A program made the translations under genes and the position numbers. Under the pieces are notes generated by a model that was not told where the DNA came from, did no database searches, and saw nothing but the letters and a program-made list of their open reading frames with translations. From DATIGJ01 sp035644155 (GTDB lineage: Bacteria; Patescibacteriota; Microgenomatia; Levybacterales; UBA12049), in assembly GCA_035644155.1 (NCBI GenBank), contig DASQPC010000068.1:1-28007 (forward strand): 28,007 nucleotides of DNA, written 5' to 3'. Each line of letters opens with the position of its first letter. Position 1 is the stretch's first letter. Shown piece by piece: positions 6,750-14,262 of the stretch.

Positions 6750-8489
6750 TTACCCGAAGGTAAAAGCAAATGCTTCAACTCCTGGTGTTAAAAATTCAAG
6801 CTTCAAAACATGAGCGGATGACTTACCATGCAGATCGATCAAGTTGTACAACCGATCCTGATCAACAGTTACTATCCCATCATGCACATCAGACCCGGCA
6901 TTGGTCGCATCAACGGTTTTCCCATCGAGCAATACTTTCACTTCTGAATTCTGCTTTGCAGAAACAGAGCCTGGACGAAGAACCAAAAAAACGTTATCCG
7001 CAACAAAATGATAAACAAGCACAGCATTTTTGCCAGTTACTGCCTGATCTGGCGTAATCGTCCACTCCCCTCCCAGACTGAAAGCATTCTCGGTCGGATT
7101 TTGCAAGATGAATGTTTGTTTTCCATCACTAATATTGCCGCTTGGATAATAGAATTGCATACGGTCTGATCCAAGATATGTTTCTGGTGAGATAGTGCCT
7201 GTTGGTGTTTGATCTGACATATTTGACAAGGAATTACTCACCTTTTGTCCAGCTTCTTGCAACAATACTTGAATCGCCTCTTCCATCTGATTATACTCAC
7301 CTTCACCAAAATGTGTTCGTCTGATTATGCCGTTTGCATCAATCAAATATTCTGCAGGCCAATATTGATTGTTGTAGTTATTCCATGTCGCGTAATCATT
7401 ATCTTGTGGCACTGGATAGTGGATATTATATTGTTCAATCGCCTGCAATACATTTTTTGTCTCTTTTTCAAATGCAAATTCTGGCGTGTGTACACCAATC
7501 ACGATAAACCCTTTATCTTTGTATTTGTCATACCAACTCGTGACATGCGGCAGTGTGCGGATACAATTAATACACGTATATGTCCAGAAATCAACCAACA
7601 CAACTTTTCCTTTAAGATCTTTGCTGCTCAGTGGTTTATCAGTATTAAGCCATTTTGTTATCCCGACAAAATCAGGAGCTGGAGTATTGGCATTGAACAA
7701 GTCACTCGTGTCCTGTGTGGTGTTTACTTTTTTGTGCTGCAAAAGTGCAAGCTGTTTTGTTACCTCTGGATTACTTTCAAATTGGTTTAGATTTTGGCTA
7801 AATTGCGGGAAAATATTGAGAAGTTTTGCTTCCAAGAATTTGTCATAGTTTGTATAGATTGCTAAAGCAGTCAAAAGCATCAAGACACCAAAAACTTGCT
7901 GCACACGACCCGTGTGAGAAGAAATAAATCGAGTCTTTGCAACAAGTTGTTGCCCACCGTAGGCAAAAAGAAAAAGTGGAATACCAATGCCCAAAACATA
8001 TGCTGCGGTCACAAGAACAATTGTAAAAGAAACCTGTCCTGTTGCTGCGAGTGTTGCAATTGTTGCGAGAATCGGACCTGCACAGGGTGACCACACAATT
8101 CCCAATGATAAACCTGTGACAAATCCACCAACAAAATCTTCATTACCTTTTTTGAATTTTTGTCCAAAAAAAACACTGATGCGGCTAATAAATAATTCCG
8201 TCCATGCAAGAAGACGTGGAATAAGCATTGTTACACCAAAGAATGCAATAACAACAACAGAAAACAAACGAATGAGATTTGAGTCAAGATGAAACAATTT
8301 GACCAAATAAGAAATACTTAAAGTAAAAAAAGAAAAACTAAGAATAATCCCAAGCGTTACACCAAGTGGCCTGTTATGATTTTTCCCTGCAACAGATGAT
8401 GAAAGCACAATTGGCAGAAGCGGCCAGATACATGGAGCAAGAATAGTGACTAATCCAGACAAAAATGCAAATCCCAAAAGGAGAAACAT
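6750..8489 (-). CDS. dipZ: DipZ-like CcdA-thioredoxin fusion protein
   Basis: 579 residues in three parts. Residues 1-215 form a CcdA/DsbD-type membrane domain with the paired redox cysteines C20 in LAPCIWPLLP and C136 in WSPCAGPI. Residues about 268-410 form an outward-facing TlpA-like thioredoxin with C306-I-N-C309 in FWTYTCINCIRTLPHV. The C-terminal beta-rich domain (about 430-579) has LGSDRMQFYYPSG and ends EAFAFTFG, matching the last domain of DipZ proteins. It should carry electrons from cytoplasmic thioredoxin across the membrane to reduce extracytoplasmic thiols. It is divergent from msrA, sharing a promoter region with a dyad, which fits a common redox role. Its start is set by the -10 box 6 nt upstream. 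Confidence 0.9.
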   Translation of the reverse strand: MFLLLGFAFLSGLVTILAPCIWPLLPIVLSSSVAGKNHNRPLGVTLGIILSFSFFTLSISYLVKLFHLDSNLIRLFSVVVIAFFGVTMLIPRLLAWTELFISRISVFFGQKFKKGNEDFVGGFVTGLSLGIVWSPCAGPILATIATLAATGQVSFTIVLVTAAYVLGIGIPLFLFAYGGQQLVAKTRFISSHTGRVQQVFGVLMLLTALAIYTNYDKFLEAKLLNIFPQFSQNLNQFESNPEVTKQLALLQHKKVNTTQDTSDLFNANTPAPDFVGITKWLNTDKPLSSKDLKGKVVLVDFWTYTCINCIRTLPHVTSWYDKYKDKGFIVIGVHTPEFAFEKETKNVLQAIEQYNIHYPVPQDNDYATWNNYNNQYWPAEYLIDANGIIRRTHFGEGEYNQMEEAIQVLLQEAGQKVSNSLSNMSDQTPTGTISPETYLGSDRMQFYYPSGNISDGKQTFILQNPTENAFSLGGEWTITPDQAVTGKNAVLVYHFVADNVFLVLRPGSVSAKQNSEVKVLLDGKTVDATNAGSDVHDGIVTVDQDRLYNLIDLHGKSSAHVLKLEFLTPGVEAFAFTFG

Positions 8490-8495
8490 AAATAC

Positions 8496-8528
8496 AGTAT
8501 ATCAAACAGCTCTTGCTGTTGATATAAT
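8496..8528. promoter_or_regulatory. Divergent dipZ/msrA promoters with central dyad
   Basis: Minus-strand TATACT (8496-8501) ends 6 nt before the dipZ ATG. Plus-strand TATAAT (8523-8528) ends 6 nt before the msrA ATG. Between and partly over them lies an imperfect inverted repeat: TATATCAAACAGC (8498-8510), spacer TCTT (8511-8514), GCTGTTGATATA (8515-8526), with one extra base in the left arm. A dyad touching both -10 boxes is a candidate operator for a shared repressor or redox regulator. Confidence 0.6.
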
Positions 8529-8534
8529 AAATTT

Positions 8535-9089
8535 ATGACAAATCAGCAATATGAAATAGCAACTTTTGCAGGAGGATGTTTTTGGTGCACAGAAGCAGTT
8601 TTTAAACGGCTCAAAGGTGTTTTTGAAGTTACACCAGGTTATACAGGAGGAACGACACCAGACCCTGATTACGAAAAAATTCATTCAGATAATACAGGTT
8701 ATGCAGAAGGCATACAAATAACTTTTGATCCAAATATTATTTCCTATGAACAACTCCTTGATGTCTTTTGGGCAACGCATGATCCAACATCACTCAATCG
8801 TCAGGAATACGATGAAGGCACAGAATATCGATCAGCTATTTTTTATCATGATGACCAACAAAAAAAAGATGCACTTGCTTCTCAAAAAAGATTAGAGCAA
8901 GACGGTACATATAAAAAACCAATTGTCACAGAAATAGTACCATTTAAAAGTTTTTATCCTGCAGAAGATGAACATAAGGATTACTATGAAAAATATCGTT
9001 ATTCAACGTATTGCCGAGTTATTATTGACCCCAAAATCAAAAAACTTATGACGAACTTTAAAGATGAAGTCAAAAACGAATACAAATAA
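8535..9089 (+). CDS. msrA: Peptide methionine (S)-S-oxide reductase MsrA
   Basis: 184 residues, full length. The catalytic Cys is C15 in GGCFWCTEAVF, the hallmark of MsrA. Other family marks are the VTPGYTGGTTPDPDYEKI stretch, the FWATHDPTSLNRQ segment, YRSAIFYHDDQQ and the C-terminal HKDYYEKYRYSTYC with C160. It reduces S-methionine sulfoxide in oxidised proteins using thioredoxin-type electrons. No signal peptide is seen, so it acts in the cytoplasm. It is divergent from dipZ and is followed after 3 nt by the CYTH-like gene, probably as one transcript. The start is fixed by a TATAAT box 6 nt upstream. Confidence 0.96.
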   Translation: MTNQQYEIATFAGGCFWCTEAVFKRLKGVFEVTPGYTGGTTPDPDYEKIHSDNTGYAEGIQITFDPNIISYEQLLDVFWATHDPTSLNRQEYDEGTEYRSAIFYHDDQQKKDALASQKRLEQDGTYKKPIVTEIVPFKSFYPAEDEHKDYYEKYRYSTYCRVIIDPKIKKLMTNFKDEVKNEYK

Positions 9090-9092
9090 TCT

Positions 9093-9581
9093 ATGGCGCA
9101 AGAATTAAAAATACATTTGACAGATTATCAGACAGTTGAAGATAAATTACGAAGTCTTGGTGCACAGTTTGTTGAGGAGACAACCTTTACTGACACATAC
9201 TTTAATCAACCAGCAGGTGAAGTTTTCAAAGTAGCAGATACCAGTAAAGGTTATTTTCTATTACAACTTAAAAAAACTTCTGAGGGCACATTTAGTATTG
9301 ATAAAAATAATCCTATTGAGCATGCTGACCAAGTCATTGCAGAAATGACAAATGAGTATGGTGTTAAATCTGTATTGACAGGAAAACGAAAAACATTTTC
9401 TCTTGCTGGAATGACCGTGACTATTAATCTTATTAATCAACGTGGCGCATTTCTTATCGTTACAGGTGACAATCCAACCGAAGATTTTGTCACTGACAAG
9501 CTCAGTATGCCAAATCCGGAATATATACGCGTTTCATTTGACGAATTACCTCAGACTGACTTTACTGTGCCAGAACAATAG
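9093..9581 (+). CDS. CYTH-like domain protein
   Basis: 162 residues, starting 3 nt after msrA and so probably co-transcribed. The opening ELKIHLTDYQTVEDKLRSLG, then FVEETTFTDTYFNQP, GYFLLQLKK and the later MTVTINLINQRGAFLIVTG, follow the strand order of the CYTH fold (class IV adenylate cyclase and thiamine triphosphatase relatives). The acidic and basic tunnel residues are only partly kept: the N terminus has ELK instead of the full ExExK. Activity on triphosphates is therefore uncertain, and it could be a nucleotide-binding or regulatory variant. The 3' end overlaps the convergent mutY by 20 nt. Confidence 0.62.
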   Translation: MAQELKIHLTDYQTVEDKLRSLGAQFVEETTFTDTYFNQPAGEVFKVADTSKGYFLLQLKKTSEGTFSIDKNNPIEHADQVIAEMTNEYGVKSVLTGKRKTFSLAGMTVTINLINQRGAFLIVTGDNPTEDFVTDKLSMPNPEYIRVSFDELPQTDFTVPEQ

Positions 9582-10386
9582 TATCTTTTTTAATAACAAT
9601 AAATCCTTCTTTAACCAGCTCTTTCAATAGTTTTTTTAACCAGTCTTTTTCTGCTAAAGAGAAATCCTTTTTTATCAGCATACCGATTTCGTTCATTTTT
9701 ATTTTCTTTTTTTGCAAAAGTGTTTTGAGAATTTGTCCACGATAGTAACGATGTGAACCGATAAATTTTGATTGTTTAGGAATTGGTATTTTTTCTTTTT
9801 TCAAAACGTGACTTGCATAATCCATCAATGCTTGATTCCACTCATAGGCATTTCCTCTTGGCAAAAGTTGCTCTGCAAAGTTTTGTAATTCTTTATCATC
9901 AGTTTTTTTGTCATCTCGAAGTACGAAGTTCTGTGTCAGAATTACCTTTCTCACATTTGTATCGACAACAGCAACTTGTTTATCAAAAGCAAAACATAAA
10001 ACCGCCCGAGCAGTATATGTCCCTATTCCTGGTAATAGCAAAAGTTGTTTTTCTTGTTGAGGAAATTTGCCAGCAAAATCTCTCACAATAATTTCTGCTG
10101 TTTTTTTGAGATTGAGTGCTCGTCTATTATAACCAAGTCCGGACCAGTAGCTTAATACATCTGAAACTTTTGCCTTTGCCAAATCAGAAATCGTTGGAAA
10201 CTGCGTAAGCCAAGTTTCAAATTTTGGAATAACCCGAGCAACTTGTGTTTGTTGGAGCATTACTTCTGAGACAAGGATATGATACGGATCACGGGTTCTG
10301 CGCCATGGTAAATCACGTTTATGTTTTTTGTACCATGACAGAATATTATTTTGAAAATCATATATCTGTTCTGCCCTCAGTTGCAC
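9562..10386 (-). CDS. mutY: MutY-like A/G-specific adenine glycosylase lacking the Fe-S cluster
   Basis: 274 residues from a GTG at 10386, chosen because TATAAT (10393-10398) ends exactly 6 nt upstream; the open frame runs further to 10449 but through the promoter. Catalytic Glu E41 is in SEVMLQQTQVARV, the helix-hairpin-helix is LLPGIGTYTARAV (117-129), and the catalytic Asp is D142 in VVDTNVRKV. It should remove A opposite 8-oxoguanine or G. The four-cysteine cluster loop normally after the glycosylase core is absent: the region MDYASHVLKKEKIPIPKQ has no Cys. There is also no NUDIX-like C-terminal domain, only a short Lys-rich, winged-helix-like tail. It overlaps the convergent CYTH gene by 20 nt. 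Confidence 0.88.
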   Translation of the reverse strand: MQLRAEQIYDFQNNILSWYKKHKRDLPWRRTRDPYHILVSEVMLQQTQVARVIPKFETWLTQFPTISDLAKAKVSDVLSYWSGLGYNRRALNLKKTAEIIVRDFAGKFPQQEKQLLLLPGIGTYTARAVLCFAFDKQVAVVDTNVRKVILTQNFVLRDDKKTDDKELQNFAEQLLPRGNAYEWNQALMDYASHVLKKEKIPIPKQSKFIGSHRYYRGQILKTLLQKKKIKMNEIGMLIKKDFSLAEKDWLKKLLKELVKEGFIVIKKDTIVLAQ

Positions 10387-10392
10387 GTTGCT

Positions 10393-10409
10393 ATTATAGC
10401 AAGTATAAT
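10393..10409. promoter_or_regulatory. Back-to-back -10 boxes for mutY and EEP gene
   Basis: Minus-strand TATAAT (10393-10398) ends 6 nt before the mutY GTG. Plus-strand TATAAT (10404-10409) ends 8 nt before the ATG at 10418. Only 5 bp separate the two boxes, so the two polymerases should compete. A partial -35 TTGCAC at 10381-10386 is 17 nt upstream of the plus-strand box. Confidence 0.65.
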
Positions 10410-10417
10410 AACACTTT

Positions 10418-11194
10418 ATGACGCTTTCTCTCCTGCAACTTAACATCAATGCCGATAATTACTGGGACAATCTTTTCCCTTATCTCACATCAAATGATTT
10501 TGATATTATTCAGCTCCAAGAGGTTTGTGGTAAAGAAACGATCTGCGGCAATCTTAATTGTACTCACGATTGTTTTGACGAACTTACAAAACTACTTTCA
10601 GCAAAGTATAACGGCGAGATGATTGTTACCCAACGCTACACATCCAGTCCAACAAGTTATATGGGCAATGCGACATTTTATAAAAAAGAGTTTTCACTTG
10701 TCGACAAATATATTCTTTCTCTCTATAAAAACATAACGCTTTTTCCGCAAGATGCAAAAAATTTTGAAGATGTTGGTCGTGCACTTCTCCATCTTACACT
10801 TTCTCGTGATGGCAAAATTATTTCTTTTCTCAATTCCCATCTTGGTTGGGCAAAAACAACCAAAGAACAACCTCACCAAACAGCTCAAGGAGAAATTCTT
10901 CTTCCCTATCTGCAAAAAATTGCAAAACCATTTGTTATTTCAGGAGATTTTAATCTTGACCCGCAGCAGCCAATCATTCAAAAAATTAATACCTTTTCCC
11001 GTAATCTTATTTCGGAGAATCATGTTATCAATACATTGAATGAACGAACACATCGGGCAAGAGTACTTTTCCCACCAGGTGCTGCTGTTGATTATATTTT
11101 TACCAGTCCTGATATTACAGTTAAAAAATTTGAGGTTTTAGAAAAAGAAGATTTATCAGACCACTTGGGACTTACGACAGAAATTGAGCTTTAA
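10418..11194 (+). CDS. Endonuclease/exonuclease/phosphatase (EEP) family protein
   Basis: 258 residues without signal peptide. The EEP fold motifs are in order: LLQLNIN at the start, the metal-binding Glu in IIQLQEVCG, LNSHLGW in the middle, VISGDFNLDP (Asp and Asn of the active site), VDYIFTS, and the final SDHLGL with the catalytic His. The family includes exonuclease III, DNase I, inositol and sphingomyelin phosphatases; the lack of DNA-contact insertions does not allow a substrate call. The segment CGKETICGNLNCTHDC is rich in Cys and could bind metal. It shares a divergent promoter region with mutY, so a DNA repair role is possible but only by context. Confidence 0.85.
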   Translation: MTLSLLQLNINADNYWDNLFPYLTSNDFDIIQLQEVCGKETICGNLNCTHDCFDELTKLLSAKYNGEMIVTQRYTSSPTSYMGNATFYKKEFSLVDKYILSLYKNITLFPQDAKNFEDVGRALLHLTLSRDGKIISFLNSHLGWAKTTKEQPHQTAQGEILLPYLQKIAKPFVISGDFNLDPQQPIIQKINTFSRNLISENHVINTLNERTHRARVLFPPGAAVDYIFTSPDITVKKFEVLEKEDLSDHLGLTTEIEL

Positions 11195-11268
11195 CGATAG
11201 ACTGCATGTGTTCTATTGTAATAAATAATGATTTACCAATTTGCAACTCTTACATACAAAGTAGATTT

Positions 11269-12255
11269 CTAAAGCAGACCCATTTCCCCGCGGACTTCTT
11301 GGACTGTTGTAGAGGCAATTTGTCTTGCTTTTTCATTTCCTTCTCTAATAATTTTATCAACTTTTTCAGGATCTGCTTCAAACTCTCGTCTTTTCTCTTG
11401 TATTGGTTTCAACTCTTCATAAATTGCATTACTCAAAACCTCTTTCATTTCAAAATAACGAATTCTTTTTTCTCGATAATCAATAACAAATTTTACAAAC
11501 GTTTCTTTATCAATAAACAATTTCAGAAGAGTAAAAAGATTGCCCACACCACCTTTCTCCGGAATATTACCCCCTACTGTACCACTATCTGTTGGAGCTT
11601 TTGCTAATTTTGCTTTGATTGTTTCTAAATCATCAGTTAAATTAATATAACTTCCTTCGACAGATTTACTCATCTTCCCTTCGCCCAAGAGTGAGGGCAC
11701 ATACTTCCCCTCCGTCTTAAAACTTTTTGGTTCTGGAAAATCCATCCCATATTCTTGATTCATCTTCCGAGCAATTTCTCTTGTCACTTCCATATGAGGT
11801 TCTTGATCAATACCAACGGGCACATCCGAAGGCTTATATAACAACATATCTGACGCCATAAGAATTGGATAGTTAAGCAGTGCCATGGTTGCATCTTGTG
11901 GATACTGTTTTACTTTTTCTTTAAATGTTGGCAAGTGTTGCATACGGGCTACTGTCACAAGACTTGAAAGATAAAACGCAAATTCCGCATGATGGGGATT
12001 AGATGCTTGTTGAAACAAAATGCTTTTCTGTGGATCAAGACCAGCTGAGAGATAATCGACAATCACTTCTCGTCTATTTTTTCTTAACTCTTCCACATGA
12101 TAAGGCGTTGTTATTGCATGCAAATCTGCAACCATATAGAGGGCTTCATATGCCGAATCATCTTGCAATGCAAGCATCCCCTTAATTGCACCCAGATAAT
12201 TACCTAAATGTAATCTTCCGGTTGCTCTAATACCTGCTAATACTCTCTTTTTCAT
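11269..12255 (-). CDS. trpS: Tryptophan--tRNA ligase
   Basis: 328 residues, normal bacterial size. The class I signature appears as HLGN in GRLHLGNYLGAIKGM and as KMSKS in GEGKMSKSVEG. MVADLHAITTPY and VGIDQEPHMEVTREIA are typical of TrpS. It charges tRNA-Trp and so makes the molecule that the T-box leader upstream of trpE is predicted to sense in its uncharged form. It is the last gene of the trp block, 4 nt after trpA, but also has its own -10 box inside the end of trpA. It can thus be made both with the operon and alone. Confidence 0.97.
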   Translation of the reverse strand: MKKRVLAGIRATGRLHLGNYLGAIKGMLALQDDSAYEALYMVADLHAITTPYHVEELRKNRREVIVDYLSAGLDPQKSILFQQASNPHHAEFAFYLSSLVTVARMQHLPTFKEKVKQYPQDATMALLNYPILMASDMLLYKPSDVPVGIDQEPHMEVTREIARKMNQEYGMDFPEPKSFKTEGKYVPSLLGEGKMSKSVEGSYINLTDDLETIKAKLAKAPTDSGTVGGNIPEKGGVGNLFTLLKLFIDKETFVKFVIDYREKRIRYFEMKEVLSNAIYEELKPIQEKRREFEADPEKVDKIIREGNEKARQIASTTVQEVRGEMGLL

Positions 12256-12259
12256 AATC

Positions 12260-13051
12260 TTATTGTACCATTAAATCACGGAAAAATCGCTTTACATTCT
12301 TTGGTATCTCTTTCTTCTTTGATTTGTTAATAAGATCAATCACCGCGCTGCCAATCACCGCGATATCCGCTGACGCTGCAAGCATTTGCACATGTTCTTT
12401 TTTTGAGATACCAAATCCAACGGCAATTGGAACTGAAAAGTAAGTACGCATTTCCCGTAAATAACTCTTCAACATCGGATCCAACTGATCCTTAGCGCCA
12501 GTTGTCCCTTGCCTTGCAGTACAATACACAAAACCATTTGCAACTTTTGCATTTTTCTTTAATCGATTTCCTGTTGATGCAGGAGACAATACTTGAATAG
12601 TATGAAGATCATACTTTTTACATAAAGCGAAAAAGTGTTCTTCATCTTCCTCATCAAGTGGCATATCCGGGACGATAAGCCCACTTGCTCCCGCAGTTTT
12701 TGCATCACGACAAAACTTCTCAACACCGTAGACAAAAACAGTATTGTAGTATGCCATAAATAAAAGTGGTATTGAAACTTGAGACGACAAACGCTTCATT
12801 ACAGTAAATGCATCTTTCACTTTTGTGCCGTGCGCCAACGACTCTTCACACGCTTTCATAATTGTTGATCCATCAGCAAGTGGATCAGAAAAAGGAATTT
12901 GTAATTCAACAATCGAGACACCGCTTTCTACCATTGTTTTGACAATTGAAACCGTTTCTTCAAGACTTGGATACCCGATGACAACATGCGCCATAATGCC
13001 AATTGTTTTTCTTTGTTTTATTTCTTGTAATTTTTCTTCTAACTTTTTCAT
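12260..13051 (-). CDS. trpA: Tryptophan synthase alpha chain
   Basis: 263 residues. The catalytic pair E49 and D60 sits in VELQIPFSDPLADG, at the same numbers as in the well-studied enterobacterial enzyme. The TIM-barrel signatures SGLIVPDMPLDEE, VLSPASTGNR and VGFGISKKEHV follow. It cleaves indole-3-glycerol phosphate to indole, passed by a tunnel to TrpB. The ATG overlaps the trpB stop by 4 nt, so the two subunits are translationally coupled and probably made in equal amounts. Confidence 0.97.
   Translation of the reverse strand: MKKLEEKLQEIKQRKTIGIMAHVVIGYPSLEETVSIVKTMVESGVSIVELQIPFSDPLADGSTIMKACEESLAHGTKVKDAFTVMKRLSSQVSIPLLFMAYYNTVFVYGVEKFCRDAKTAGASGLIVPDMPLDEEDEEHFFALCKKYDLHTIQVLSPASTGNRLKKNAKVANGFVYCTARQGTTGAKDQLDPMLKSYLREMRTYFSVPIAVGFGISKKEHVQMLAASADIAVIGSAVIDLINKSKKKEIPKNVKRFFRDLMVQ
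12262..12267 (-). promoter_or_regulatory. -10 box for trpS inside the end of trpA
   Basis: Minus-strand TACAAT preceded by TGG ends 6 nt before the trpS ATG at 12255 and overlaps the last codons and stop of trpA. The spacing is the same as at other leaderless genes here. It suggests a constitutive supply of TrpS outside T-box control. Confidence 0.5.
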
Positions 13052-14262
13052 ATTCCCTCCTCCACCACCTCTTTCAAAAATGCATAAAACTTTTTATCTT
13101 TAAAAGCTTTTGCCAAAATAAATAAATCTTTATCGCCACGTCCAGACAAATTGACAACAATAATCTTTTCTTTCGAAAGTGTTGGTGCAAGTTTGAGACA
13201 ATAAGAAACAGCATGGGCTGATTCAAGTGCTGGAATTATTCCTTCTGTTTTTGCAAGTAATTGCACAGCTGCCAAAACTTCTTTATCAGTTGCAGAAACA
13301 AACTTAACCCGCTTAGTATTATACAGATAACTTAATTCAGGTCCAATTCCTGGATAATCAAGACCTGCTGAAATGCTATGTGTTTTTTGCATTTGTCCAT
13401 CACTATCTTGCAAAAAATAAGATTTATATCCTTCAATAACACCAACTTTTCCGTTAGGAAATCTCACAGCATGTTCACCAATCTTTTTGCCTTTTCCTCC
13501 TGCTTCAACACCAATCAGTTGTACTGATGATGTCTTGAGAAACTCTGTAAATGCACCCATCGCATTACTTCCGCCACCCACACAGGCAATAACGTAATCT
13601 GGCAATTTCTTTTCTTGCTCTTGCAGTTGTTTTTTTATCTCGCGGCCAATAATTGATTGGAAGTCACGATTCATTGTCGGAAAAGGATGTGGACCAAGTG
13701 CTGATCCCAAAAGATAATGTGTATCATTGATATTTTCGATCCAATCTTTAATTGCAGCATTTACAGCATCTTTCAATGTTTTACTGCCAAATGATATAGA
13801 GACAACTGTTGCGCCAAGTTGTTCCATCAAAAAAACATTTGGTCGCTGTCTTTGGATATCGACTTCTCCCATATAAACAGTGCAAGAAAAACCTAATTTT
13901 GCAGCAACAGTTGCTGTTGCGACGCCATGTTGTCCTGCACCTGTCTCTGCAATCAGTCGTGTTTTCCCAAGTCTTTTTGCGATAAGTGCTTGTCCAAGAC
14001 AATGCGTTATTTTATGTGCACCGGTATGGTTTAACCCTTCATTCTTAAGATAAATCTTTGCGCCTCCCAATTTTTCGGTAAGATTTTTTGCGAAGACAAG
14101 AGGTGTTGGTCTGCCAGAAAAATTTTTTAATAAATCCGAAAATTCTTTTTGAAACGTTGCATCCTTTTTGGCAAATTCATATGCTTTCTCTAATTCTTCA
14201 AGAGCAGGAATTAACATTTCAGGAACATACCGTCCACCATATTTTCCAAAGTGACTTTTCAT
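13048..14262 (-). CDS. trpB: Tryptophan synthase beta chain
   Basis: 404 residues. The PLP lysine is K84 in NHTGAHKITHCLGQAL. The usual HKINN is HKITH here, a mild departure next to the cofactor. The phosphate loop CVGGGSNAMGAF and GAGQHGVATATVAAK are kept, as is the FGKYGGRYVPE start. The length and the HTGAHK form suit a standard TrpB1 that partners TrpA, which is the next gene. It joins indole with serine to give tryptophan. The start overlaps the trpCF stop by 4 nt. Confidence 0.97.
   Translation of the reverse strand: MKSHFGKYGGRYVPEMLIPALEELEKAYEFAKKDATFQKEFSDLLKNFSGRPTPLVFAKNLTEKLGGAKIYLKNEGLNHTGAHKITHCLGQALIAKRLGKTRLIAETGAGQHGVATATVAAKLGFSCTVYMGEVDIQRQRPNVFLMEQLGATVVSISFGSKTLKDAVNAAIKDWIENINDTHYLLGSALGPHPFPTMNRDFQSIIGREIKKQLQEQEKKLPDYVIACVGGGSNAMGAFTEFLKTSSVQLIGVEAGGKGKKIGEHAVRFPNGKVGVIEGYKSYFLQDSDGQMQKTHSISAGLDYPGIGPELSYLYNTKRVKFVSATDKEVLAAVQLLAKTEGIIPALESAHAVSYCLKLAPTLSKEKIIVVNLSGRGDKDLFILAKAFKDKKFYAFLKEVVEEGI

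Noticed and set aside
7245..7790. 181-codon plus-strand open frame
   Set aside because: It is the antisense shadow of the thioredoxin part of dipZ; composition is Cys, Ile and Phe rich and no domain is visible.
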